Positions 42,690 to 54,703 of a DNA stretch of 64,000 bases are shown one piece after another; positions within the stretch are counted from its first letter, which is position 1, and each line of letters begins with the position of its first letter. This DNA comes from Owenia fusiformis (lineage: Eukaryota; Annelida; Polychaeta; Sabellida; Oweniidae): assembly GCA_903813345.2 (NCBI GenBank), contig CAIIXF020000001.1, positions 35,001,366 through 35,065,365 of the forward strand, given 5' to 3'. Position numbers and translations under genes: made by a program. The notes beneath the pieces are model-generated. The model had not been told where the DNA came from. It made no database searches and saw nothing but the letters and a program-made list of their open reading frames with translations.

Positions 42690-44553
42690 TACTTAGCCAC
42701 ATTGTCCCTTTCTTTAAAAGTTCATGATCAGGGACATTCGGTTCAATATTTTGTGGTAATGTTGGTACTGTGGATCTTAGCTTTATGGACATTAGGATTT
42801 CTGCTGGACTTTATCCTGTTGGACCTGTTGTTGGGAGTTCAGTGGTAGCTCGGCAATGCAATAGCTGGATCCGTTTGTTTCAAAGTTTGCTTAGCTGTCT
42901 GGATGGCTCTTTCAGCCTCTCTATTTGAAGATGGACAATGGGAACTGGATGTAACATGTCTTATATCATATTTCTTGAAAATCATAGTGTTTCTGTTATG
43001 AGTAATTTGCCCCTCCCATCTCTTCGATTACAAGCAAAAATGTTTTTATAAGGAAAAAATTTCTCTTCACCCATATTCATGAAATTAAACAGGGCTTTGG
43101 CCCTTATTTCACTTCTGATGGAAATTGTAATACTTGCTCTAGTCTCTTTTGTAGACACATTCAGTGTGCAATTTTCCATTAACTTTTTAATAACAGCAAA
43201 TAGTTCTATGTGCATGTCTCTCTTAACATCTATGACATATGGTGAGCCACCAGTTTTGCCCCATGGCCTCATTTGTTGAACAAGTTTAGTGTGGATGGTA
43301 AAAAGTTCCCTTGATACCATGGGCTGCACCCTCAGTTGGGAATACATTATGCTATTACTCTTGATCATCCTTATGGTTGATATTTCTTGTGTAAATTGTG
43401 TAGAACCTCGTGTGCCTGGAAATGAAAATGGTATATACTCTACCATACCATAATGGTATGTAGTCATTTTTTCAAAATAAAATATCATCGAATAATTCTA
43501 AACAATAATGACGTGCATGTACCTAACGACTTGTATTGTATTGAATCTTTATTTACCATATTTTTAAATGCACGTTAATCTTCAGAAAGTAAATATACAT
43601 GCATTGTGTCGATCTTACCACACTCTCTCTACATGAAGCCCATAGCGTAAAGTACTCTACTTTAACCTTGGTCAGTCATTAAAGTAATACTTGTATCTGC
43701 AAGAATGTAAATCATATTTACCTCACTAAAGTAATTTGTGACTGCAGCAGGCAGTGTGTCTGTGCCCAAGAAATGTATGAATTCTTTCCGTGCATCGTAT
43801 ATACAATGATATTTGCATAACTGTGCTGAGGTAATCATAATCCCACTCATTTTCTAAATAGTCATAAGGCTTCTCACTTGTCCATCTGAAACAAGTAACA
43901 TAACTTGAGTCAATAATGTATTATAGGCCTGGTTACTGATTCAAATCCAAAAGTCCAAAATCTGTCATGGGCGATAATACAGTAATAATGCGCTAATGCG
44001 CCATTTTGTTATCCAAAGAACATGATCTCAGCTTTGTAATCAATAAAGGCTTTGTGAATTTTTGATCAATTTTCACAAAAACTTCAGAGCTTTGAAAAAA
44101 ATAATTTTTGAAAAAATTGTTCTGAACAAATTTTATAATAACACATTTATTCAAAAGAATGGTAAGCCCAAAATTATATCAAAAATACGGGAATATTCTC
44201 ACTGTTCAATCAACAAATGAATGCCTTTTGCAACTCTAAAATCAATCGTTTTTTATCAAAATAAAAAGAAACATTTACCTAGATCGTGTTGGATTCATTT
44301 TTAAGGAGCATATGGTAATCAGTTTCCAAAGGGAGCCTCTGAAAAGTTCATAGCAAACCAACATTAGTACAGTGACTCACCGCTAGGAGCGCCACAATAC
44401 AGGCCGTTTTGAGACCGTCTGTAACCACAGTGAATGCATTAAATTCTGACGACACAAATTGAGGCCCATTATCAGAGACTATTACCTCAGGAATACCATG
44501 TCGAAATAATAGCATTTTCAAATGATTGATAATTTCGGTTGATGTGGTTTTTG
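42690..44553 (-). mobile_element. Gypsy-type integrase fragment, split by a 1.4-kb insertion
   Basis: The minus strand at 44553-44429 encodes 'MLLFRHGIPEVIVSDNGPQF' (second catalytic Asp) through EFNAFT. At 42989-42870 it encodes 'KKYDIRHVTSSSHCPSSNRE' with AERAIQT (the Glu of the DDE triad), and after a frameshift SPAEILMSIKLRSTVPTLP to about 42730. Removing the 42990-44428 insert and one AGTG rejoins the halves in frame. Integrases insert retroelement cDNA into the genome. Only the core survives; no LTRs were recognised. Confidence 0.7.
42990..44428 (-). mobile_element. Unclassified insertion with AGTG duplication and exon-like ORFs
   Basis: AGTG occurs at 42986-42989 and 44429-44432. The insert has a minus-strand donor near its 5' end (GCG|GTGAGT, 44388), an exon-like ORF at 43856-43724 (MSGIMITSAQLCKYHCIYDA ... 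TNYFSE|GTAAAT), and an ORF from about 43420 to 42990 with 'MRPWGKTGGSPYVIDVKRDM'. I do not recognise the proteins. The two ORFs do not join in phase as read, so the gene model is open. Confidence 0.45.
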
Positions 44554-45657
44554 TTTGTCAATTTCATGAGTTCTATAAAACTTCTTGAATAAGATCAAGT
44601 TTAGAAACCAGATACACCAAAAACATTGGCATCTACACAATATATCAAATTAATTGTCTCAGAGACTCTGCGTGCGAGTAAATTACCCATTCTGTTACGT
44701 ACTACATTGACACGAAACAAATACAGTTAATCCCACGACTGATACCATGTCATGTTTTATACAAACATGTTTAGTGGGCGATACAAATGGCACAATACAC
44801 AGAACATAAAGTTTGCAAAGTTTATTTAATTCCACCGGAAGTCCCAAGCATGTGCAAGTGCATGCTCATCTCTCACGTTTCACATAGTGTAACCATGAAC
44901 CAAAATATATCAACAATTATAAATTGTAATCCTGGGAACATGAACATAGACGATAACATTACAATAAGGAGCAATATAACAGTAGTTTATGGGTTGTGGT
45001 AGGGGGGATGCTTTGCGTGGTGACAGTTTCTAGAGATAAAAGATGTTTCAGGAGGGAATATTATGTATTGGCTTTTATAAAGGAAGCCAGCCTGGCCATC
45101 ATTTTCGAATTTAATTCGATTGAGATATCTATTGAGCCATATTTCAGAACTTCAAGATATTTATGCTGGGAGATTAGCCTGTCAAATACTTCATGGATCA
45201 GTTTTTTTTCAGGTACAGGTAGGAGAGGTTAAGCTACACATATTTAACAAAACGTAAACGTGAACTCCAATGTGCGCGCAGGTAAATGATGTCAGATTTG
45301 TGTATTTTCTGTGGGCCAGCTCGAAGTTTACAGGTTCTTACATTAGATTATCATATTGGTGCATTTTACAGACGCGTATTCAACAAAGCATGAATGTGTA
45401 CTTGGAAATAAGAATACATTTTAATGGGTAAATGACAACTTCAAATGTGATTGTTTTGTTTCATTCCGTACAATATAAAAAGGCAGGGCTAATTTGATAC
45501 CCGGGGCTTAGTACATATATATATGTACAATATGTATACTAAACGAAATGAAATGACAACCAGGGCCTACTATTGCCTTATCACTACATTTGATTTGCGA
45601 ACGAAGCATTTTCTTTGTATTACTTCCGCCCTTGATAATAACAAAAAGTGATACTAA
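44554..45657. other. No recognised gene
   Basis: Spacer between the Gypsy integrase fragment and the LINE tail. The open frames lack recognisable motifs. Confidence 0.35.
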
Positions 45658-46827
45658 AGTTTATGTTTATGTTTATTTATTATTTAAAATACACACAAAA
45701 TACAATATATGAACTGGGTGACACTTTAAAAAGTGTATATTCCCAATATTAGGCAAAAATAATACATGTGTGTTGTCATACCTATTAAATGCAGTTGGGG
45801 ACCTGCCTATGTATTCATCTATTTGAACGAAAGTATTGATTTGTCACATCATAATAGACCAAATGAGATAACGTTTTGGCATAATGTCAAAAGTGTTCTT
45901 GAATACAATTATACCAATGAGTGCAAATATACTTACAATGTAGTTTGAACATTATTTGGAACAGAGGCAAAATCAGGGGGTACAGCAGGGCTTAAAGGAA
46001 ATATAAGTCAGTTTAGTAAAAAAAACAAAAACAACAACAAAAAACACAAAAACAACATAACTGTATGTGATTGAAATGTTACCATATGGGTCAGATATAC
46101 TGAGCAATCATATTGAGAGCAGTTTTGTTCTTCGAAGAAACCAAAAAGAGCATCCAAAAGAGCATACACGAGAGAAAGCATGATGAGGGCAATGGGTGAT
46201 AAAGAGACAGCAAAATATCAATTGAGTTAGTATGTTTCCAGAAATAGTTTTTTTTTAGTTCTCTTTTAAATGAATAGAGGCTTTTTATTTTTATTTGTTT
46301 AAGTCTTTCTGGTAATTTGTTCCAAAGCTGGGGTATTGAAATGGATATAGATGATTTACCATAATTTGTGCGAAATTTAGGTTGATCATAGGTCATTCTA
46401 TTTCTGGTGTTATAAGGATTTCTTTCATGAACTGTTGTAAAGAGCCGAGGGTATATACTCCTATAGTTATCTAAGTCATTTTTCCATTTGAACATAAATA
46501 TACATTTCGCTTGCTTATTAATGTCAAAAATAGTAGTAAGTTTTAACATTTCAAAAAGTGGAGAGGAATGTGCTCTATAGTCACTTTTTGTTGCAAGACG
46601 TACAAACCTTTTCTGGGACAAGTGAAGTGGATTTATTGATGTGGATTACCATATATTAGATACGAATAGATCAAAGAGTAGTAAATACTTGTAAACCCTT
46701 GAATGTTTAAAATATGCTTAATCTTGTACAATGGGGCGATAATTTGTAAATAATTTGTCATTATAAAGTAATTGAATTGTGGTTGAATATGAAATAAAGC
46801 AAAAATAAAAAACAAAAATGTTTCCAT
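45658..46827 (-). mobile_element. LINE 3' half: RT C-terminus, C-terminal domain and 3' UTR
   Basis: The minus strand at 46827-46633 ends 'NIQGFTSIYYSLIYSYLIYGN', the usual RT C-terminal region of these LINEs. 46621-46091 encodes 'SSPLFEMLKLTTIFDINKQ', then 'YNTRNRMTYDQPKF' and 'ISIPQLWNKLPERLKQIK'. A 3' UTR runs to a short AAACAT-type tail at about 45660. A frame break separates the two ORFs. Clade not assigned. Confidence 0.65.
45937..45990 (-). other. Possible 54-nt exon
   Basis: Bordered by TTCCTTTAAG| and |GTAAGTATAT on the minus strand, encoding PAVPPDFASVPNNVQTT with split codons at both ends. It lies within the LINE 3' UTR, so it may be chance. Its phase does not fit the neighbouring exons that I found. 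Confidence 0.2.
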
Positions 46828-46834
46828 GCGAGCG

Positions 46835-46912
46835 CGACTAGATTTGAACCAAGGCTAAGGCTAATGAACATGAGTCCTAAGTGCTAACCATTACAACATA
46901 GAGCCATGACCC
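46835..46912 (-). other. tRNA-like sequence (A and B box), probable SINE-type relic
   Basis: The minus strand reads GGCTCTATGTTGTAATGGTT and AGCA (A-box-like), and later GGTTCAAATCT (B box) at the expected distance. The acceptor ends do not pair and no 7-base anticodon loop forms, so it is not a functional tRNA gene. It sits directly upstream of a LINE fragment on the same strand. Confidence 0.45.
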
Positions 46913-47084
46913 TTAGACACAGTCACCACAATGTAATCTATAGCTCCACGTCCAATGACATAGTTTCAGATGTGTAGCTTAACAAAACATTTTCTTAAAC
47001 GTGTACTTGAGCGTGGACTTATGCGTTCAGGTTCATGGTTTACATTTGAACGTGTAGCTTAACTTCTCTATTGATTAAATTCAT

Positions 47085-47340
47085 TCCTAGCATGTGTCAA
47101 AAGGGCACAATGGAAAAAAGAAGTGTTTAACTGTTTGAGGATCCCCGCAGGTACAATTTGGGTTGTTAGTATTGCTGAAATTATGAGCATATAGTTGGGC
47201 CTTGAATAAAAAGTCGGCCCTAAATTTATTTACTACTATCTCATGTCTCCTTGTGAGATTCAGGCTGTAATGACATTTATTGGATTTTTGAAAAGTACTT
47301 TTTGATGTTTCTTGAAATTCTAAATAGTCGCTTTATTAGG
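47085..47340 (-). mobile_element. Second LINE C-terminal fragment
   Basis: An open minus-strand frame without ATG reads LNLTRRHEIVVNKFRADFLF, KAQLYAHNFS, then the Cys/His cluster PNCTCGDPQTVKHFFFPLC. This is the pol C-terminal zinc-knuckle-like motif of CR1/Jockey-like LINEs. Truncated on both sides. Confidence 0.55.
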
Positions 47341-47389
47341 AGGCCTCCTATTAATTTTGTAGATATAATTATTCTTTATTATTATTCTT

Positions 47390-48600
47390 TATTATTTATT
47401 CTTCCCGGGACCTTTTCTCCTACTTCTAGCTAACTTTTAACTAGCTACTACATACTCTTACTATGGACCTAGGCTGAACTTGAGGGGAAAGGAATTTTTA
47501 TCTAGGTCAAATCTAAGTTTTTTTCAAGTTTCTCGAATCCTGACACTACATTTCAATATTTTTGCCTGATTTTTTGCATACAGATAGATATTAGTATTCT
47601 ATTAGTATGAGCCATTTGCCGTCTAGACAAATTTTGTCTAGATTTTGAGATACTGAAGGTCAAAAAAAGATCAAGAAAGGTCTTTTTTCAACTTGTTTCA
47701 AATTGACCAATGTTTTTTTAAAACTCATCTACAAGTTCTCAGGATTCCAAATCTGACCTTACTTTTGACCTTTAGTTGACCTTCAGTGACCTCCAAAAGG
47801 TCAAAAAGTTGATTTTTCAAATTGATTTTCTTGATTCAAATTAATACCTAAAGAGGTCAAAAAAGTAAAATTTGCAAGGTCAAAGGTCAAGGTCATTGAA
47901 TTAAATCACAAACTGTGTTTTCTAAGTTTCTAAAAATTGGTGACTACAAATCAATATTCTTTAATGAAAGTTCAGATATAAATTCCTCTTAAGGTTCTAC
48001 ACATATTAGCTATTGATTATATATTAAAATGTTGCACCAGTTTTGAGATATTAGAACTCAAAAACTGAAAAAGGTCAAATTTTGAAATTTTTCAAGGTCA
48101 AATTTCAACTAGCTCTTAATTGACCAAACTTTTTTTTAAAAAACATCTACAACTTCTCAGTCAGGAACTCAAATCTGACCTTAGGTTTGACCTTCAGTGA
48201 CCTTTGAAATGTAAAAAAAGTAGATATTTCAAATTAATTTTCTGGATTCAAATTTAGGAAAATTTAATCACAAAAGACCTACTGAGGTCTAAAAAAGTAA
48301 AATTTGCAAGGTCAAGGTCATCAAACCAAATCACAAACTGTGTTTTCTAAGTTTCTCAAAGTTGATGACTACAAATCAATATTTTTGTATGAAAGTCAGG
48401 ATATCTATTCCTCTAAAGCTATACACATATTAGCAATTGATTATCTATTAAAATTTTGCACCAGTTTTGAGATATTAGAACTCAAAAACTGAAAATTGGT
48501 TTTGAGATATTAGAACTCAAAAACTGAAAATTGGTTTTGAGATTTGACCTTTGCTTAACCATCACTGACCTTCGAAAGGTCAAAAAGATGACTTTCCAAA
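47390..48600 (-). repeat. AGGTCA-rich repeat family K, related to J and C
   Basis: Repeated blocks of 'CAAATCTGACCTTA', 'GACCTTCAGTGACCT', 'CAAGGTCAAAGGTCAAGGTC' and 'GATATTAGAACTCAAAAACTG' (several copies 48040-48540). The start resembles an inverse of the J interior (ATCCTGACACTACA). A related piece lies at 61330-61720. Non-coding. Confidence 0.55.
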
Positions 48601-48638
48601 TTGATTGTCTGGATTGTCTGTATATTTAATTACAGATT

Positions 48639-49330
48639 TCAGTACAGTGAAACTGTCATAATAAACACCTCTTTAGTTAAGAGGACACGAGTCTACTCTA
48701 TTGAACACTGATTCCCAGCCAGTGATTTCAGTACAGTGAAACTGTCATAATGAACGCCTTCTTAGTGAAGATTTGTACCCAGTGAACACACGAGTCTACT
48801 CTTTTGAGCACCTGTGTGTAGTGAACACCTGTGTGTAGTGAACACCTGTGTGTAGTGAACACCTGTGTGTAGTGAACACCAATTCCCAGCAAGTGATTTC
48901 AGTACAGTAAAACTGTCATAATGAACGCCTCTTTGGTGAAGATCTGAGAGTCTACTCTATTGGACATTTGTAGAGAGTAAAGGGTCACCTATTCCCAGCC
49001 AGTGATTTCAATACAGTAAAACCTGTCATACTGAACACATCTCTTAAGTGAATGTCGGTGGCTAGTGAACACATGCATCTAATTTATTGGACACCTGTAT
49101 ATAGTGAACACTCAATACCAGCCAGTGAATTCAATACAGTAAAACCTGTCATACTGAAGACAGGTACCTAGTGAACATCTGAATCTTACTCAAGTAGACA
49201 TCTGTGCATAGTGAATACGTATACAGGCTAATGTCGCTAGTCTAAGGTAGATTCAGGTTTTCTCCAGACACAGGTCTTCACTAGAGAGAGAAGTGTTCAT
49301 TATAACCAGTTTCACTGAACTTAAATCACT
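48639..49330 (+). repeat. Tandem repeat array with a 17-bp minisatellite
   Basis: Units of roughly 85-130 bp share 'CAGTACAGTGAAACTGTCATAATGAACGCCTC' and 'CCCAGCCAGTGATTTCA'. A 17-bp unit CCTGTGTGTAGTGAACA is repeated about four times at 48811-48880. Non-coding. Confidence 0.7.
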
Positions 49331-50690
49331 ATATAGTGTAAAATGGGCATTTAACAGTTTGCTATTAATCCCTTAAATATACTCAAACATATTAGAAAGG
49401 TACCCACTACCCTGTTTTTCTACACTTTTTCAGGGCCCCATGTGAATGATAGATACCCAGTACACGCTACCCAGTCTTTTTTACAAACCCTGATATATCA
49501 ACATAGATCACCTTTGATGTTTAGTGTCTGGTGTCAATCAAAATTGGAAGTGGTACTGTACACAGATTTCTCTAGTGATTCATTTGCTATATTTCATTTA
49601 CTTTGGACTGGACAAATGTCTGTTCTTTGGACTAATGTCTTCTTATCATAATGACAAAATACATTTTTAAAGGCAGACAATCAATTAATGGAAAATGGAA
49701 TGTGTATATCTTGCCACCCTTGCAAAATAATGGACTCACCCACTTGGATCCACTTGCAAAATATATATAACCCTTGAAAATCCTTGTAACGAACTCTGAA
49801 ATAATTTCCAACGTTGATTTTAATAATTCTGAAATACTGGCTAAATTTAAGATTGAAGCATATACCTCTTCAATCAAAAAGAGTCAGCCACATCTTTTTT
49901 GGATTTGAGAGAACGTTAAGGCAGGTGTAATGAATCTAAGGAGGTATGATATACTAGTGGTCGGACTCGCCTGAAAATCTCCACTCCAGTGGGCCATGAA
50001 AAACCACGATTATATTCGCGATTTGACTGAGTTGAGTTACTTCTGATTTCAGTTTCCCAAGTAGCAGCAGAATTCATCAATTTGATCAAGTCTTTCAAGT
50101 GCCTCTATACTTTTTATTGTCTAAGTGCCCGATTCATCTTAATTGTGTACACCGAAGTGCACCCAGACATCAGATGTAGTTTTCTTTGGGTAGTCTATTA
50201 ATATTTTAGGCATTTTAAAATTCCCGGCTGTTGGATATTCCCAGAATGCATCAAACTTGAAATGAAACTTTTGCATTAAAATAATGAACGCAGAATAAAA
50301 TCCAAGTATGTTTGTCTTTCGCACATGGCATTAAATAGAAAATAAGTTGTATTCTATACAGATTAAGCAGAACATTACAACTATAAGCATGGAAATTGCG
50401 AATAGGAGAGATGAATCGCGAGTCAAGGTAAGGTGAAAACGAGTGAGAAATATTTTTTTTGGTAAAAATTTCAAATCGTGAGTTCAAGTTTTCAACTCAA
50501 TCAATTGATTTTTAGGACAAATGCGAGTAAAACTCGAGTACACGAGTCAGTCTTCCAACCACTATGATATACGTGAGTAGCTAGTGCCAATAGCCTTTTT
50601 GATTTCCCAAAATCATAATTTCCATACCAAATGAAACTTAAGTTGCAATCTAACCATAGATTATGATAGATTATGAATTGTATACTTTTA
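49331..50690. other. No recognised gene
   Basis: AT-rich sequence with several overlapping open frames (49632-50487, minus) that show no domain or convincing splice structure. Confidence 0.35.
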
Positions 50691-50694
50691 CTTC

Positions 50695-51512
50695 AATAAA
50701 ATATGTCACCAGCATCTCACTTAAACATGTGATGTGCCATTAAAAACAAACATAATTTGCATAATGTAGCTAAATTGATAAGCTAATAGTCCTGATGCAA
50801 ACCCAAGTGATACTAGCGTTTGGGAATGTCTCAAGGAGATGGTATATACACTGTAGGCACCCAATCTCAAATATTGCTCAACAAAAGCTGGTAATTAAGA
50901 CAAGCTGAAAAAAATTTCATCAGAACTGCTATCATCATTGGGACTAAGACTAAAAGCTATCATCAAATAGGGTACTGGACCAATATCCTAGATGATCCTA
51001 GAGTAGAAATAATCTTTATTTACATCATTAAAAATTCACAATTCAGTCAAACTGATGTCATATTTTGAATCTACATGTAACATTACACCTAGAAATGTGG
51101 TTTTGAAAAGAGTTAATCAACTTTGAAAATTTAATTTTCTTTGAAAATGTGACTCCTAGGTTGGGGAGATTCCCCAAAGACCCCATGTTGTAAAACCACA
51201 AAAAGTGAAATTTCTTTTCTTATGTTAGGCAGATAATATTTTCTTTTACTGGACATCTTATAATTTGTATAGCTATCACATACATAAGGATAATATAATA
51301 AGTGAACCACTAAAACTGATGAATATTCAAGTTTAATGGAATTTTGTAATACCCTGCCATGTTATTTCCCCCGAATCAGCCACCTGGTGGCGAAACTGGT
51401 AACTACCTACTCGCATCTGAGTAATTGAACTTCTCTTTTAGATCAAATACAATCCAAGTTAAAGGACTTGTTACATTATTTTATTACCTGGGATCTTTGG
51501 CACTATATTACG
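50695..51512 (+). repeat. Dispersed repeat A, copy 2, interrupted by MITE B
   Basis: 50695-50985 and 51424-51512 match 29158-29540 in order. The block between them is MITE B copy 2. Confidence 0.65.
50990..51423. mobile_element. MITE B, copy 2
   Basis: It matches 13613-14046 along its length and ends CTACTCGCATCTGAGTA. It inserted into GGACCAATTGAAC of repeat A, whose empty form is visible near 29458. Confidence 0.65.
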
Positions 51513-51614
51513 TGATTTTAGAAAATCATATTTTGCCTTATGAGTACTTTCTGGCCATAAATTCAGTGTTTTCTTATCAAAACAATATTGTTTTCTTTCA
51601 AGTGAAGTATATTT

Positions 51615-53068
51615 TATCGCACTTTGAAAAAGTGCTATATTGTCGTCGTCTTGTGCTGTTGGGCGGGCGTACGGGCGTGCGGGCGGGCGGGACATAAACC
51701 AAATCTTGTCATCAAATTTCCAGGATAACTGCTTACCTGTTCAACTTGAAATTTTTACAGATGCAAGAGCAGACTAGTACCAAGATCTGATTAGGTTAAG
51801 GGCATGCTGGGTAAACTACGTGGTGGCCATTTTGAATTTTTCAACAAATCTTGTCATCAAAATTCCAGGAAAACCACTTATCCGTTCAACTTGAAATTTT
51901 TACAGATGCAAGAGCAGACTATTGCCAAGATCTGATTAGGTTTTAGGTATGCTGGCTGAATTACATGGTGGCCATTTTGAATTTTTCAATTTGGCGGCCA
52001 TTTTGAATTTTTCAACTTGCTCCAAATTGACCAAATTTTTTTTTTAAAAACATCTACAAGTTCTCAAAAGTTCAAATCTGACCTTAGATTTCAGATTTGA
52101 CCTTTCATTCACCTTCAGTGACCTTGAAAAGGTCAAAAAATTGATTTTCTAAATTCATATTTTGGATTTAAATTTAGGTCAGCTTAATTACAAAACACCT
52201 ACTGAGGTCTGAAAAAGTTAAATTTTCAAGGTCGAAGGTCATTAAACTAGGTCACAAATGATGTTATCCAAGTTTCTCAAAGTTTGAGACTACAAATCAA
52301 TTCTTGTCATCAAAATTCCAAGAAAACTGCTAACCTGTTCAACTTGAAATTTTTACACATGCAATAGCAGACTAGTGCCAAGATCTGATTAGGTTTAGGG
52401 CATGCTGGGTGAACTACGTGGCGGCCATCTTGAATTTTTCAACAAATCTTGTCATCAAAATTCCAGGAAAACCACTTATCCGTTCAACTTGAAATTTTTA
52501 CAGATGCAAGAGCAGACTATTGCCAAGATCTGATTAGGTTTTGGGTATGCTGGCTGAATTACATGGTGGCCATTTTGAATTTTTCAATTTGGCGGCCATT
52601 TTGAATTTTTCAACTTGCTCCAAATTGACCAACTTTTTTTTTAAAAAACATCTACAAGTTCTCAGAAGTTCAAATCTGACCTTAGATTTCAGATTTGACC
52701 TTTCGTTCACCTTCAGTGACCTTGAAAAGGTCAAAAAGTTGATTTTCTAAATTTATATTTTGGATTTAAATTTAGGTCAGCTTAATTACAAAACACCTAC
52801 TGAGGTCTGAAAAAGTGAAATTTTCAAGGTCGAAGGTCATCAAATTAGGTCACAAACAATGTTATCTAAATTTTCCCAAAGTTCAAGACTACAAATAAAT
52901 TCTTGTCATCAAAATTGCAGGAAAACCGCTAACCTTGTCAACTTGAAATGTTTACAGATGCAAGAGCAGACTAGTGCCAAGGTCTGATTAGGTTTTGGCA
53001 ATGCTGGGTGAATTGCATGGTGGCCAGTTTGCTCTTCAAAGTGCGATATTTATCACTGTGTGTCTTGT
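51615..53068 (+). repeat. Family C repeat, copy 2 (about 1.45 kb, multi-unit)
   Basis: The same ends as copy 1 (TATCGCACTTTG ... CAAAGTGCGATATTTATCAC TGTGTGTCTTG) and the same internal units, with a GGGCGGGCGTACGGGCGTGCGG tract near the start. Open frames at 52534-52750 are shared with copy 1 and are repeat sequence, not genes. Confidence 0.8.
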
Positions 53069-53384
53069 TTCATACAAAGAAGCATCCTAAAAATTCAAAA
53101 CAATTTAGCTACATCCATGTAATTTCAAATCAAACACCCCATGGTTTATCTGGACCTAGCAGGCGAGTTCTTGGCTGCAAATAATCCAAATGGTCACCTT
53201 CAAAATCTAACCAGCATGACTGAATACTAATCAGTTCTTAAATCTCATGTAAAAGACATCCCTGACAATTTCACACCACCAGCCAAGCTGACAATAATAT
53301 CACACCTCTAAGGAACTTTAAAAACAGGTCAGCAATATACCACTTACAAATATATGCAATTATTACTGTTAAAAATATAGTTAC
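53069..53384. other. Probable intron, no other feature
   Basis: Sequence between family C copy 2 and the OB-fold-like exon; nothing else is visible. Confidence 0.4.
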
Positions 53385-53589
53385 CTGAGTGATTGAACTC
53401 TCTGGTGTCATGGTAATGAACAGTTCGCTGTTTTGGTACTGAGTTTTTAAACGTGACAGAGTGGCCGATTTTGCATGATTGCAACTTAGCTTTTTCATCT
53501 TCATTCCAGAGTTTTAGTGTTATGCTGGCGTTGGTGCTGCTGCTGTCACTTACTTGCGCCTCAAGCAATCTTTTGTCATAGATTTTTTT
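53385..53589 (-). CDS. Exon with OB-fold/RPA-like segment
   Basis: Acceptor AATTTAG, donor CAG|GTAACT, 68 whole codons plus one base. It encodes KKIYDKRLLEAQVSDSSS, then 'NASITLKLWNEDEKAKLQSC' and 'KIGHSVTFKNSVPK'. The 'i.LklW.e....l..G..v.i.n' pattern resembles the OB folds of replication protein A-like ssDNA-binding proteins. It enters in phase 0, so an upstream exon exists. The exit phase fits the exon 31847-31504. Function is inference; resemblance is by eye. Confidence 0.5.
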
Positions 53590-53812
53590 CTAAATTGAAA
53601 ATAATCAAATTTAGATTACATTATAAAGTGTCACACAAAGCTACAAGCCATCAGTTCTCAAAATAATCAAACAATTCAAAAATGTAAATTTGACTGCCAC
53701 TTTTCAAAATGGCCATTCAAAAACAATGTCAAGTACAGTATACACTATGTATAAGAAATATCACTCCATTACTAGCAAAAAGTATATTTTGTTATACATC
53801 AGTATCATCATG

Positions 53813-54112
53813 ACAAGGCATTAACATGAAAAAATGTCACCATCTAGTTGCTCAAATCTGAAATCTAAAGTAAGATGTGAACTTCTGAAAACTTGTAGAA
53901 GAAAAACTTGGTCAATTTAAAGCAAGTAAAAAAAGATCTTTCTGATGTTTTGAACTTCTGACAACTTGTAGATGATTTAGAAAGAAATGGAAGTCAGACT
54001 AAACAGTATTTGTTAAGTTATTGGAAGTTGTAAGAATTTGTTACAGACGCCAACCGCCGTCATAAAAATGGAGACCATAACAATATGTCATCACTTTTTG
54101 GTGGTGACATAA
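53813..54112 (+). repeat. Repeat family D copy
   Basis: It starts ACAAGGCATTAACATGAAAA and ends TTTTTGGTGGTGACAT, with internal GTATTTGTTAAGTTATTGG shared with the copies at 5793 and 11754. It sits just upstream of the OB-fold-like exon. Confidence 0.65.
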
Positions 54113-54703
54113 TAACATACTTACATCTACTCTCTCCCCCATCAGGGATACCCTTCTCTTCTACAAAGGAGACCCCCTTATTTCTTCAATCCTTTGAAGC
54201 GGAGCATTTTCAAATTCGCTTATCAAACTTTCTTGGACTTTAAACTCTTATGCATCTTATATCTAAAACACAGGATGAAATTATCATTTAATATATGCAG
54301 TGAAACCCGTATATCTGAACACCTGGTTCATCAAAACACTTTCCAATCCGAACACTTTTATCCAGTCCCATTTTTTCCTCCCATTAACTCCCATGTTAAA
54401 AAAACTTCATATCTGAAAACCTCCTAATTCAAACATACCGATTAAATGGGTTTTACTGTACTGTACTCCTTGTATATTGTAACACTATTTACTTTCACAA
54501 ATTTTGAAAAATCAAAACATAGCAAAATCACTTACTTTAAGTTTCACGGATTTCACAACTTAAAAGGAAGAATCAATTTAACTGATTATTGGTATTGGTC
54601 CACTGAAGCTTTTTCTAAAAAAATCATTCTTCCATTTATTTTTAAAACCAATTGCATGTTGTAGATAAACCTTTCAAAAAGTGATGTAAATGATGTAGTT
54701 TTT
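54113..54703. other. No recognised gene
   Basis: AT-rich spacer between a family D copy and family C copy 3. Confidence 0.35.

Noticed and set aside
43408-43856. Joining exon-like ORFs 43856-43724 and 43420-42990 into one gene
   Set aside because: The splice phases as read do not keep the downstream frame open; joined in phase, a stop follows after 14 codons.
46835-46912. Functional tRNA gene
   Set aside because: A and B boxes are present but the acceptor stem and anticodon arm do not form.
48811-48880. Short regularly repeated units reminiscent of a CRISPR array
   Set aside because: Units are directly adjacent without unique spacers, in a clearly eukaryotic context; it is a minisatellite.
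49632-50487. Series of minus-strand ORFs (60-81 aa)
   Set aside because: No recognisable motif, no phase-compatible splice pairs, and overlapping alternative frames.
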